DNA from: Cranoglanis bouderius
Taxonomy: Eukaryota; Chordata; Actinopteri; Siluriformes; Cranoglanididae
Assembly (NCBI GenBank): GCA_023630585.1
Contig: CM042551.1
Location: 18,382,001-18,446,000, forward strand
Reading direction: 5' to 3'
DNA: 64,000 nucleotides
Made by a program: the position numbers and the translations under genes. This document shows positions 19,452 through 30,559 of the stretch, piece by piece (the first letter of the stretch is position 1; every line of letters begins with the position of its first letter). The notes beneath the pieces were generated by a model that saw only the letters and a program-made list of their open reading frames with translations, was not told the origin of the DNA and searched no databases.

Positions 19452-20451
19452 ATGGCCAAGACCAAAGAGCTGTCCAAGGATGTCAGGGACAAGATTGTAG
19501 ACCTACACAAGGCTGGAATGGGCTACAAGACCATCACCAAGCAGCTTGGTGAGAAGGTGACAACAGTTGGTGCGATTATTCGCAAATGGAAGAAACACAA
19601 AATAACTATCAGTCTCCCTCAGTCTGGGGCTCCATGCAAGATCTCACCTCGTGGAGTTTCAATGATCATGAGAATGGTGAGGAATCAGCCCAGAACTACA
19701 TGGGAGGATCTTGTTAATGATCTCAAGGCAGCTGGGACCATAGTCACCAAGAAAACAATTGGTAACACACTACGCCGTGAAGGACTGAAATCCTGCAGTG
19801 CCCGCAAGGTCCCCCTGCTCAAGAAAGCACATGTACAGTCCTGTCTGAAGTTTGCCAGTGAACATCTGAATGATTCAGAGGATTCAGAGATTCAAAATCG
19901 AGCTCTTTGGCATCAACTCAACTCGCCGTGTTTGGAGGAGGAGGAATGCTGCCTATGACCCCAAGAACACCATCCCCACCGTCAAACATGGAGGTGGGAA
20001 CATTATGCTTTGGGGGTGTTTTTCTGCTAAGGGGACAGGAAAACTGCACCGCATCAAAGGGACGATGGACGGGGCCATGTACCGTCAAATCTTGGGTGAG
20101 AATCTCCTTCCCTCAGCCAGGGCATTGAAAATGGGTCGTGGATGGGTATTCCAGCATGACAATGACCCAAAACACACAGCCAAGGCAACAAAGGAGTGGC
20201 TCAAGAAGAAGCACATTAAGGTCCTGGAGTGGCCTAGCCAGTCTCCAGACCTTAATCCCATAGAAAATCTGTGGAGGGAGCTGAAGGTTCGAGTTGCCGA
20301 ACGTCAGCCTCGAGACCTTAATGACTTGGAGAGGATCTGCAAAGAGGAGTGGAACAAAATCCCTCCTGAGATGTGTGCAAACCTGTTGGCCAACTACAAG
20401 AAACGTCTGACCTCTGTGATTGCCAACAAGAGTTTTGCCACCAAGTACTAA
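19452..20451 (+). pseudogene. Tc1-B transposase, disabled by an internal indel
   Basis: The start MAKTKELSKDVRDKIVDLHK opens the Tc1 PAIRED-like N-terminus. The frame runs to about 19890, then an indel near 19881-19893 removes the stretch that normally carries WSDETK, so the first catalytic Asp is missing and the frame shifts. The C-terminal part (19895-20451) keeps IMLWGCFSAKGTG, the second Asp in FQHDNDPKHT, the Glu in LNPIENLW, and ends SFATKY. It is dead because of the lost Asp. Confidence 0.88.
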
Positions 20452-21049
20452 GTCGAAGGGGTCAAATACTTATTTCCCTCATTAAAATGCAAATCAATTT
20501 ATAACTTTTCTGAAATGTGTTTTTCTGGATTTTTGTTGTTGTTATTCTGTCTCTCACTGTTAAAATACACCTACCATTAAAATTATAGTCTGATCATTTC
20601 TTTGTCAGTGGGCAAACCATTATTTCCCCCATTGTATACACAGTATTGTAAAGTAGTTCCAATTAAGAAACCTTTAATGAAGGTGTAAACAGTATCTTTT
20701 AAAGAACAAGTACAACTGTCACTGGTTTAGGAAGAATGTATTTCTGTTTTTATGATTCGGAAATCTGACCATATGTTATGAGTAACTAATGCAGTATTTC
20801 AGGTCATTCCAAATGGTTCACAAACTTTTTCTTGCAGCTATTAATATATGTTTGGTGGCAGATCGGGGGTAGATGAGCAAAGGTTAACTAATGTTCATTC
20901 TGCACATTGTAGAAACAGCATTTAGTAAAAAGTATTTACAGTATAAACCTATTATCATTGGACAAATTATACTACTGCACACAGCATCATATTATATTTT
21001 GGGTCATACATAGGACTATAAATGATCATTACAGCCATGTTGACATATA

Positions 21050-21210
21050 CACTCACTATCCAATTTATTAGGAACACCTACCAATTGATGCAATTATCCA
21101 ACTGATACAATTAATAAAATCATACAGACACAGGTCAAGAAAAAAAAGTGATTACAGTGACTTTGACCGTGGTACGTGCCAGAGTTGGTTTGAGTATTTC
21201 AGAGTATTTT
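21050..21210 (+). mobile_element. Tc1-like 5' end fragment (family H)
   Basis: It starts after TA with cactcactatccaatttatt aggaacacc and includes acaggtcaaga and gtttgagtatttcagag, matching the arm of the 16058-17184 foldback element. It is truncated with no right end. Confidence 0.65.
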
Positions 21211-21424
21211 TAGTCATTTACACTTTTATCATGCTGTAGTAGTAATTCTGGAAGAAAAAAAAAAACACTTGATTAAAGGTTGAACAATCAGTGCATTAGG
21301 AATGAAGAACCCAATCAGAAGCTATAAAGGGAGTTCCTTTATATGGACGGCAACACTTCCTGGAAAATTACGCTTCTCTCATTATGACCACGTCCCGGAG
21401 TATGCCTTAGGGCTGTGATGGAAA

Positions 21425-21915
21425 GGTGATTAAAGTGAAATGCAATTCAATGGGTAATTACATTCACTTCTGGCACAAATTCAGTGTTTAATTCTTAAAC
21501 AAGCAATGCCCTGCTGACTGTTTTGCACTGACAAGATGCAAAGCAATGCAATGAAAGTTTTGGTTTTAGTGTGTAAAGTTGTCTGTATGTCAGTAATGAA
21601 AATCAATGTAGTTTGGTTACTGTATTTCACATATTTCACCGGTATGATTTACGTCTTAAGCACAGCGAAATGCAATGCAGTGGGTTTGGAATGCTTTTAA
21701 AGGTGGATAACATTCACGTCTAACTCACATACAGCATGTAATTCCTTCCTTATAAAGCAATTTCCTGCTGATTGTTTTTCCTTAAAGAGATCAAGTGCCA
21801 CAGCAATGCAGTGAAGGTTTTGCTTTTCAATGCAGCCCATGTCAGTAATGAAAAGCAACATCCTGTGTGTATTATATTTCAGTTCTTTTTTTTTCACCCG
21901 GCGAGATTGCATTTC
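21425..21915 (+). repeat. Diverged tandem duplication, unit about 240 bp
   Basis: Unit 1 (about 21425-21660) and unit 2 (about 21665-21915) share in the same order: aaatgcaattcaatggg / aaatgcaatgcagtggg, acattcac, gtaattc, ctgctgantgtttt, gcaatgcaatgaaagttttg / gcaatgcagtgaaggttttg, gtcagtaatgaaaa and a final ttcacc.gg. It is not a simple repeat and has no coding frame in common. Confidence 0.65.
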
Positions 21916-22447
21916 TTTCTAGTGTGGAATTTTCTCTATATTAACAGTGCAGTGCAGCGTCTAAATTGTAAAGAAAGGGGAAAAAAGTCCTTTGCTTTGC
22001 CTTACCAAGCTTGACTGTTTTTAACTACAGCCCAGAAAAATACTAAATTAGGCTGATTTCATGAACCTTTCTGATATTGTTGTTAAATGCACACATGAAT
22101 TGGGCCAATAATTATTATATTTAAAATATTACATATTCTGTTCTTATTCAAATAGCATCATTAAGATTCAAGAGTAAGTTAACGTTGGTGCAGAACGTGA
22201 GCTACAGAGCAGTCTAGTGGAAGTTTGATACATGGATATGTACATTGAGTGCTTGTGACAGAACACCGATATTCACTGTATATACAGTTCTGCAAATAAG
22301 TTGTATGTGAACATTTTTTCTATAGATTGGAAATTACTATTATAGGATTGTGAGAAACCTCACTGTTTTTTGTTACCTGACTTAATAATTAATCTTCCAC
22401 ACTGTAGCTTTAAAGTCTGTTCTTTCAGCTTTTTAGAATGTGTACTG

Positions 22448-22454
<7 letters not shown>

Positions 22455-22532
<78 letters not shown>
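22455..22532. repeat. (TA)n microsatellite, left flank of Tc1-A copy 2
   Basis: About 39 TA units directly beside the inserted Tc1-A. A matching tract resumes at 24052. Confidence 0.95.
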
Positions 22533-22538
<6 letters not shown>

Positions 22539-22542
22539 CATA

Positions 22543-24048
22543 CAGGTGCATCTCAATAAATTAGAATGTCGTGGAAAAGTTCATTTATTTCAGTAATTCA
22601 ACTCAAATTGTGAAACTCGTGTATTAAATAAATTCAATGCACACAGACTGAAGTAGTTTAAGTCTTTGGTTCTTTTAATTGTGATGATTTTGGCTCACAT
22701 TTAACAAAAACCCACCAATTCATTATCTCAACAAATTAGAATACTTCATAAGACCAATAAAAAAAACATTTTTAGTGAATTGTTGGCCTTCTGGAAAGTA
22801 TGTTCATTTACTGTACATGTACTCAATACTTGGTAGGGGCTCCTTTTGCTTTAATTACTGCCTCAATTCGGCGTGGCATGGAGGTGATCAGTTTGTGGCA
22901 CTGCTGAGGTGGTATGGAAGCCCAGGTTTCTTTGACAGTGGCCTTCAGCTCATCTGCATTTTTTGGTCTCTTGTTTCTCATTTTCCTCTTGACAATACCC
23001 CATAGATTCTCTATGGGGTTCAGGTGTGGTGAGTTTGCTGGCCAGTCAAGCACACCAACACCATGGTCATTTAACCAACTTTTGGTGCTTTTGGCAGTGT
23101 GGGAAGGTGCCAAATCCTGCTGGAAAATGAAATCAGCAACTTCAAAAAGCTGGTCAGCAGAAGGAAGCATGAAGTGCTCCAAAATTTCTTGGTAAACGGG
23201 TGCAGTGACTTTGGTTTTCAAAAAACACAATGGACCAACACCAGCAGATGACATTGCACCCCAAATCATCACAGACTGTGGAAACTGAACACTGGACTTC
23301 AAGCAACTTGGGCTATGAGCTTCTCCACCCTTCCTCCAGACTCTAGGACCTTGGTTTCCAAATGAAATACAAAACTTGCTCCCATCTGAAAAGAGAATAT
23401 TGGACCACTGGGCAACAGTCCAGTTCTTCTTCTTGTTAGCCCAGGTAAGATGCCTCTGACGTTGTCTGTGGTTCAGGAGTGGCTTAACAAGAGGAATACG
23501 ACAACTGTAGCCAAATTCCTTGGCACGTCTGTGTGTGGTGGCTCTTGATGCCTTGACCCCAGCCTCAGTCCATTCCTTGTGAAGTTCACTCACATTCTTG
23601 AATCGATTTTGCTTGACAATCCTCATAAGGCTGTGGTTCTCTCGGTTGGTTGTGCATCTTTTTCTTCCACAATTTTTCCTTCCACACAACTTTCTGTTAA
23701 CATGCTTGGATACAGCACTCTGTGAACAGCCAGCTTCTTTGGCAATGAATGTTTGTGGCTTACCTAGTGAACCAAACTGAGAGACCATTTTGAAGGCTCA
23801 GGAAACCTTTGCAGGTGTTTTGAGTTGATTAGCTGATTGGCATGTCACCATATTCTAATTTGTTGAGATAGTGAATTGGTGGGTTTTTGTTAAATGTGAG
23901 CCAAAATCATCACAATTAAAAGAACCAAAGACTTAAACTACTTCAGTCTGTGTGCATTGAATTTATTTAATACACGAGTTTCACAATTTGAGTTGAATTA
24001 CTGAAATAAATGAACTTTTCCACGACATTCTAATTTATTGAGATGCAC

Positions 24049-24051
<3 letters not shown>
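22543..24051 (-). mobile_element. Tc1-A copy 2, full length 1,509 bp
   Basis: Same ends and same length as copies 1 and 3, inverted. Both flanks are TA-rich microsatellite, so the element landed in a (TA)n tract, a natural target for a TA-specific transposase. Inner and outer direct repeats are intact at both ends. Confidence 0.93.
22823..23788 (-). CDS. Tc1-A transposase, copy 2
   Basis: 321 codons, open throughout. The triad D135, D225, E260 is present, but the residue after D135 is Gly (LFSDGSK) where copies 1 and 3 have Glu. Other private changes include D217V (FEVADF) and Ser at 229 (DLAPSHT). It has the most differences of the three copies, so its activity is doubtful although the frame is whole. 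Confidence 0.9.
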   Translation of the reverse strand: MVSQFGSLGKPQTFIAKEAGCSQSAVSKHVNRKLCGRKNCGRKRCTTNRENHSLMRIVKQNRFKNVSELHKEWTEAGVKASRATTHRRAKEFGYSCRIPLVKPLLNHRQRQRHLTWANKKKNWTVAQWSNILFSDGSKFCISFGNQGPRVWRKGGEAHSPSCLKSSVQFPQSVMIWGAMSSAGVGPLCFLKTKVTAPVYQEILEHFMLPSADQLFEVADFIFQQDLAPSHTAKSTKSWLNDHGVGVLDWPANSPHLNPIENLWGIVKRKMRNKRPKNADELKATVKETWASIPPQQCHKLITSMPRRIEAVIKAKGAPTKY

Positions 24052-24285
<234 letters not shown>

Positions 24286-24289
24286 TTTT

Positions 24290-25200
24290 TAATGATGTCC
24301 TGAATCATGTGGGTGATCTCTATGGTTTCCTCATCACTGTCACATACTTTACAGATGATGGCACTGTTGGTCTCCAATACTGGTTTCTTAACTCTAATTA
24401 AGAAGGTTGTAAAGGTTTCAAACTCAGTCACTTGGGAGAAAAATGTAATTATACCCAGCCAGAAAATCCCCTTTTCTAGGTATGCAATCAACTTCGTACT
24501 GACATTCATTAATTGTTTAAATAGCTTTATTAATCATTTTGTCATTGTTTTTGTGGAGCTTGTTGCTCCTCAGCTGGCATTTTTGTTTTGAACAGAAAAC
24601 TAGTGTCCTGCACGTTTTATTTCCTACCCTAGCCTGGTTAAAATTCTCACGAAGGCTTGGATCAGCTGAATCTGTTTGATTAAAGTTGTTCTCCAGGAGA
24701 AGGAATAAGTACTATATGCTCAAGTGTTCTGTCCATAAGTTATGACCTTAAACACAAGTGACTTAAAAAAAAACTTTAAAAACTTAAAAACATTGTATTT
24801 TCAGAAAACGTACTGATTTATCTTACATTGACACTGACTAATCAAATAGAAAGTCTAGGAAATCTTTTAACAGTGTACTCAAACAATTATGATGCTATAA
24901 CTATAAAATAATGGTTTCCTGGTGTTTTAGTAGTATTTTTTTTTTAAATTTATCTTAAAGTCATCTTTAAGCAGCTGTATTTCTAAGATAATTTAAAAAA
25001 AAAACCATATAGATATACATATATCTAGCCAGACAGACTGTGTTCATAAAGCACATGCAGGTTAAGTAATGGCATGGATATTAATATATGAAAATAAAGA
25101 ATAGATATTAAAAAAAAATGTCTGTTACATGAGTCAGGGAGAAACTACAAAATACCAATTGCTAACTGTACAATGTAACAGTGCTTACAATGTAAGCATA
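24290..25200. other. Intergenic, nothing identified
   Basis: AT-rich. No gene or element was recognised. Confidence 0.5.
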
Positions 25201-25202
25201 TA

Positions 25203-25500
25203 CAGTCCCCTCCTAAAGTATTGGAATGGCAAGGTCAATTCTATTGTTTTTGCTATACACTAAAGACATTTGGGTGTGAGATCAAATGATGAATATGAGA
25301 CAACAGATGAGAATTTCAGCTTTTATTTCCTGATATTTACATCAAGATTTGTTAAACAACTTAGAACATGGCACCTCTGGGGGCAGACCACATCATTTTT
25401 AGATGAGTAAGAGTAAAGAGCAAGAGTACTTAATATTTAGTTGCATATCCCTTGCTCATCAAACTGGTGACCCACTGACATCACCAAACTGCTGCATTCT
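25203..25500 (+). mobile_element. Tc1-C copy 1, left end only
   Basis: After TA it starts cagtcccctcctaaagtatt ggaatggcaaggtc and continues through acatttgggtgtgagatc and cagcttttatttcctgatat, matching the element at 31696. It is lost after about 25500, where other sequence follows a T-rich run. Confidence 0.7.
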
Positions 25501-25559
25501 TCTCCTTTTTCTTTCTTTCTTTTTTTTTTTTTTTTTTGCTGATGACTGTTGTTTTTGGG

Positions 25560-25806
25560 TTTTTCTTCACAGCCCTCACAATGTCATCAACCACCTACAC
25601 TTAAAGCACTTAACACACGTAACTCTGCACCACGCTCCCGCTGATCATCAAGCACAGCTTGATTTGACCCACCATCTCTCACAGTACAAGGAAGACATGC
25701 ATCAAGACTCTTCTCTATCCAGACACCCAGGTGGTGGAACAAACTTCCCCTGGCTGTCTGAACAGTTTTGTTATTTATTTAAAAATATCCTTGTGTTGTG
25801 TTTTTG

Positions 25807-25855
<49 letters not shown>

Positions 25856-25985
25856 CTGTACTAACTTCCCCAAAATTGTTTTTAGCTTGATGGTATTTTC
25901 AGTCCCTGACCTAGTGAACCAGCATGAGGATTTGTTTTTGATAGAGATTACAAAGCATATCTGTAAGTCGCTAATGTGGGTTTGA
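25560..25985 (+). mobile_element. LINE 3' end fragment sharing its tail with SINEs
   Basis: A decayed frame includes GGGTNFPWLSEQ, which resembles the C-terminal region seen before the tail of fish LINEs. The sequence cctagtgaaccagcatgagg, then tttttgatagagattacaaag, then gtaagtcgct matches the fragment at 53554. That copy continues into the tail (ctgctaaatgc.gtaaa.gtaa) also found at the 3' end of the SINE at 28102. A (TTA)n tract interrupts it at about 25813-25853. Confidence 0.5.
25813..25853. repeat. (ATT)n microsatellite
   Basis: About 13 units. It produces a run of Ile or Leu codons in the overlapping open frames. Confidence 0.95.
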
Positions 25986-26734
25986 ATTCCTTGGCTCTAC
26001 TGTGTGTCACTGATTGCCTGTTGCTATGCAATGTATTATGTGCAAGTTCAGCTGAACAGACAGGTGAACACTGGAACATTCATTTTCTTTGGTGAAATGT
26101 TTACTCTGAACAGGGTTTGAATTCTCAGAAAGCCAAACTGAGTGGGCTCACTGGATAGTGAAGAATAGCATTCTCCTCTGCCCTGTCTGTCAGATCGACA
26201 CTAGCTAATGACAGGCATGTGTGACCTTATGTATATGGAAGACAGGGTTTGGTTTGAATAATTGATTGCTGAATACCGAATACACTGTAACTGTAAAGTG
26301 CATTTACCATGTTCTGTTTAAGCAATGTCTAATGTAGTTAATGTGAATATGAATTCCTATAGAGTTAGAATTGCATGCTACCATTTCAAAATGAGATATG
26401 TTGGAGTAATTATAGGACTTCAGAATAATGGTGCGGTAGCAGAATAGTTACCTTTAGGAAAAAAGAATAGTTATCTTTAGAAAAAAACAAATAGGGGGTT
26501 ATATTCTGAGAGAAAATAAAGTAAAAGATAATAAAATAATGTGAACATAAGTGGTTTATACTGTGGTTCCTTTGGTTGACTTTATTTTAACCAACGTAGC
26601 TAGCACTTCATGCAGCTTTGAACCCACTGTCCATATGCATGACAGTAGATGAGGTTCCAGCATATATAAGGATATAGACCTAGACTTGGAGCACTAAACT
26701 TGCATCTGGTCTTCATGTATTTTGTGAATCTCAA

Positions 26735-26916
26735 CATTTTGGCATTAGGTAGACACTCTTACACAGAGCAACTTACATTTGTCTCATTTTTACAACTGAG
26801 CAGTTGAGGGTTAAAGGCCTTGCTCAAGGGCAGTGGCAGGTTGGCAGTGCTGGGTTTTGAACTCATGACCTTCTGATCAGAAATCCAATGTCTTAAACCC
26901 TAAGCTACCACTGCCC
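26735..26916 (-). mobile_element. tRNA-derived SINE, reverse orientation
   Basis: Read on the - strand it starts gggcagtggtagcttagggt (box A region), has a box-B-like ggtcatgagttcaaaaccc, then the body (ccactgcccttgagcaaggc) and a tail ending aatgcc. It is the same family as the + strand copy at 28102. Confidence 0.75.
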
Positions 26917-27875
26917 TAGTTTTGCCTTTAATTTATCAGTGAAATAGTTTTTAGCTGACAATATTTGATTTCATAACTAAAAAGACTCCTTGTTATGAAT
27001 TTTGTAGAGAATACAGCCTATCAATTGGATATTTTATGATCTATTCTTTAACTCATGTCATTTCATGATGCACCTAGAGGATACTGGCTTGCAGAGACTT
27101 TCATGTTGTATTTTTTAATTAGTCCTGCTACACAACATTGGGATGGGTTCAGAAAACTAAGCAACTTAATTGAAAAGGGAAGATTATTAGCATGTTCTGC
27201 TACAGAGCCTGCAGCAAGCCATAACAACCTAATCAAAATAAAAGTACCTTCATTATTGCATGGCACGTATCTACTGTAATATAAACATATTTCCATATTT
27301 ATTTGTTTTGAAACCTTGCCCTATGGAATCAAACCTGATCTGGTCCTTGGAGGTTACCCTGACGATGAAACAATAATCCAATTATGTGGGTCATATCTCT
27401 GATTAAATATATCCCTAGTTACCTCAGACTCAGACAGTGTAAGCCTGCATAGTCTCAGCCTCAGAAGTTCCACTAACTCAAGCGTATGCTCAGGTGTATG
27501 TGGAGCAGCCAGCTCTCAATAACAGACTACAAAGGGCGAAAAAAAAAAAACAGTGACGTAGGCATGCCTACCTCACTAGCAGATGAGCTCAACATGTTCC
27601 ATGCTTGCTTTGAGGTGAATAATACCTACCCACCTGTAAGACTTTCTGTGGACCAGAACGGCTGCAAACTAGTTCTGTCTGTGCCTGATGCTTTCAAGGT
27701 GGTAAATCTATGCAGGACCTGATGACATCCATGGCTGGGTCCTTAGAGTATCTGCCACCCAGTTAGCAGAGGTCTTCAGAGACATCTTTAATCTGTCCCT
27801 AAGCCTGCCAGCTATTCCAATAGGTTACAAGAGGACCACCATTATTCCTGTACTCAAGACTCCGGTCATCTCCTA

Positions 27876-28100
27876 CAGTGGTTATAGAAAAGAATCACCC
27901 CCCTTTAAAATAATCACATTTTGTTGCTTTTCAGCCTGAAATGAAGACGGACACTCTTCACGGTTTTACTCAGTGCAACTTATAACATCCAAGTGAAAGA
28001 TATAACACCAACATGTCAGGAAAAAAAAAAAAACAACCAGAATCACTGAGTTGGAAAAAGGATCACCCCCCTCCTAAAAAATGACTTGTAAACTCAGTTT
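27876..28100 (+). mobile_element. Tc1/mariner-like non-autonomous element
   Basis: After TA it starts cagtggttatagaaaagaat cacccccc. A related gaatcac/ggatcacccccctcct motif recurs near 28060. It carries no coding sequence. It looks like a known fish element type, from memory only. Confidence 0.4.
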
Positions 28101-28101
28101 C

Positions 28102-28293
28102 AGGGCAGTGGTAGCTCAGTGGTTAAGACGTTGGACTACTGATCAAAAGGTTTTGAATTTGAATCCCAGCACTGCCAAGCTGCCACTGTGGGCCCTTGAG
28201 CAAGGCCCTTAACCCTCAACTGCTCAGTTGTATAAATGACATAAATGTAAGTTACTCTGGATAAGGGTGTCTGCCAAATGCCATAAATGTAAT
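28102..28293 (+). mobile_element. tRNA-derived SINE
   Basis: Box A tagctcagtggttaa and box B ggttttgaatttgaatccc lie at tRNA-like spacing in the head. The body contains gggcccttgagcaaggccct and the tail is ctggataagggtgtctgcca aatgccataaatgtaat. RNA polymerase III would transcribe it, and a partner LINE would mobilise it through the shared tail. It splits the LINE relic around it. Confidence 0.85.
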
Positions 28294-28960
28294 GCTGAAG
28301 AAGTTGGAAGTGAACCCTAAAACCCTCACCAGCTTCTACCGCTGTACCTTAGTGGTACCTGAGCATATCCTGACTGGGTACATTGCTGTAATGATATGGT
28401 AGTTGCTCTGCACACAACCACAAGGCTCTCATACAGGACATGTATTGGTCACAGTGCCTGAAGAAAGTACACAAAATCCCGTCAGATCTCAGTCACTGCC
28501 CACACAGTTTATTCCCTGAACTGCCATCTGGCACATGTTTTTGGAATATCCAGTCACGGACAAACCGACTAAAGAACAGTTTTTACCTGCAGGCTATCAG
28601 GTTCCTAAACATCCTGCAGACAGGTCATATGCGTCCCAAATATCAACAAGTCACCTGACACACTTTTCCTCTCTCTGCAACTTCAACACTTGACACTTTA
28701 CATTTGGTCACTTTACACAACTTTAGAGCAATAATATGTGCTGTATTTTTTTGCTCACTATGTTGTAGCATATATTGTACTTTGTTATTGTACTGTTACT
28801 ATACTCTATGCTGTTCCTTGTTCCTTGATTGTGCGTGTGTGTGTGTATAATGTTCTGTTACGTTAACAGTTTACTCTACCCTCACCAGAAGCTTTTCAAT
28901 GTACATGTCCTGGCGTACTGTACAAATGATAAATAGGCTTGACTGGACGTGAGCAGTACA

Positions 28961-29975
28961 TTTCAAGTCACCACCCAATAACCTCCAGAGAAACTCCTCT
29001 TACTTTCACAGGTAGATTTTATGCGATGGGAAGTGACACATGCACTCAGCCAGGATACAGACAGTCTTGGGTTTGCATTTTTCTACTGAGCTATGCCAAG
29101 CTACGCTGTTCAGTATAAAGTAAAGAGCTACTCCTGTGTTTTCCGACAAGCAGCGGGTCTGTGGTTGGACATCTTCCATGTCAATCAAACTGCATCTTCC
29201 TGTAAAAGTAGGCAGTTCTTGCCACATTCTTAGTGAAAAACATGTACCAGACACATTAGCAAAGATTGACTATAGACTTGCAAGACTATAGCCTGCATGG
29301 AAAGGTATTTTTTATCAGCACTGATGACTAGCCCACTTCGGCAGACCTTCATTTCTCTCAGACCAGCTCTGGCCCCTGTGGTGTCTGGTGATTATATTCT
29401 GATTCTGTGACAGCCTTGTTCATGGGGATCTAGTAGCTCAGTGTCACCAAGACAAAAAAAATTTGTTTCTTAAGCAAATAAAGCATCCAGAATTCAGATT
29501 TAAACCAGACATGGACATGGACTGTGCCAGAAGGAATTTTTTGTTTTCTTTTTATATATGTTAACCGTACTATTAGGCTGCTGGAAAAAGAAATCTTTTA
29601 ATTCACAAATTATAACAATTTTACATTATATTAATTTATTAAAATTTTTATTATTGTTATTACTGTATTCTATTCCTTAACTAGATGTCTGGCAAGCTTT
29701 CTAGCTATCATATAATGTGACTGAGTAAGTAAGCCAAATCAACAATGTCTTTCCCAAATCAGGGAACTGTCATTTACAGTAGTCATTATATCTGATATAA
29801 TATATATTATATTATATCAGATTTACTTTAGCTTTTGGGTTTGTTACATTTGAGAAAGATAAAATACAAGTTCACTGGAAATGCTTTAAGAATCTTCTAT
29901 AAAGCTGGATGCACTCTGAGTGTTTCTGGGTTCCATTAAACAATAAATAGCTTTGAACATTTACTCTTGGTTTTA
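28961..29975. other. Intergenic, nothing identified
   Basis: AT-rich. A short palindromic stretch (tatctgatataatatatatt..atatcaga, near 29790-29822) is the only structure seen. Confidence 0.45.
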
Positions 29976-29999
29976 GTCTTCAGTTTCACCTGTGAAGAC

Positions 30000-30450
30000 T
30001 GCATTTTGTGTTGAAAAGTATAAGTCAACATGAAGATCAGAGAGCTGTCTATGGGAGAAAAGGAAGCCATTTTGAAGCTGAGAAAAGGGAAAATCAATCA
30101 GATACATTGCACAAACATTGGGCATAGCCAATACAACAATTTGAAGTGTCCTGAAAAAGAAAGAAACCACTGGTGTGCTGAGCAACAGACACCGAGTGGG
30201 TCGGCCAAGGAAAACAATAATACCTGATGACAGAAACATTGTGAGAGCTGTGGAGAAAAACCCAAAAACAACAGTCAGTGACATCACCAACAACCTCTAC
30301 AGGGCAAGGGTAAAGGTATCACAATCCACCATTCAAAGAAGTGGCCAGAAATATAGTGGCCATACCACAAGATGCAAACCACACATCAGCAGTACAAATC
30401 AGAAAGCCAGATTGGAATTCACGAAGAAATACATCGCCTGAACTTGCCTG
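30000..30450 (+). pseudogene. Tc1-C transposase, N-terminal half (relic)
   Basis: It starts MKIRELSMGEKEAILKLRKG, a Tc1 PAIRED-type opening. After a frame break, from 30175, it continues with a GRPRKT AT-hook-like motif and VSDITNNLYRARVKVSQSTIQR. The same opening is found, inverted, at the end of Tc1-C copy 2 (near 32600). The DDE core is absent and no termini are evident. Confidence 0.6.
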
Positions 30451-30559
30451 TTTTGTGATTCAGTTTTTGCCTAATGATTTGGTCTTCCTATTTCTTCAAA
30501 ATAAACTCTCTCTGCAATTGCACATGTTTCTGCTTACATTACCTGACAGTAGTGTATAA

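Larger units (their letters stand above)
17568..20634 (+). mobile_element. Tc1-B copy 1, interrupted by a nested Tc1-A
   Basis: The left terminal piece cagtgggggaaaatg (17568-17582) is separated from its continuation tttgatcccctgttgatttt (from 19096) by the Tc1-A copy at 17585-19093. The uninterrupted order is visible in the second copy at 59958. The right end ...tatttcccccattg closes at 20634, with TA on both outer sides. It contains a disabled transposase frame (19452-20451) and a 95-bp palindrome just before it. Confidence 0.9.
20637..22454. other. Intergenic, mostly unassigned
   Basis: Apart from the family-H fragment at 21050 and the tandem duplication at 21425-21915, this AT-rich stretch shows no gene, RNA gene or element ends that I recognise. 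Confidence 0.5.
27550..28960 (+). pseudogene. L2-type LINE relic split by a Tc1-like MITE and a SINE
   Basis: The left part has SLADELNMFHACFEVNNT, then the reverse-transcriptase N-terminal region (VFRDIFNLSLSLPAIPIGYK-like, with frame breaks). The right part after the SINE has EVNPKTLTSFYRCTLV and SRTNRLKNSFYLQAIRFLN, the usual C-terminal motifs of these LINEs, then a 3' UTR. The catalytic RT core is missing. Confidence 0.65.

Noticed and set aside
28102..28200. tRNA gene
   Set aside because: The box A and box B motifs belong to a SINE head. No cloverleaf with acceptor and anticodon stems can be closed, and the body and tail follow directly.
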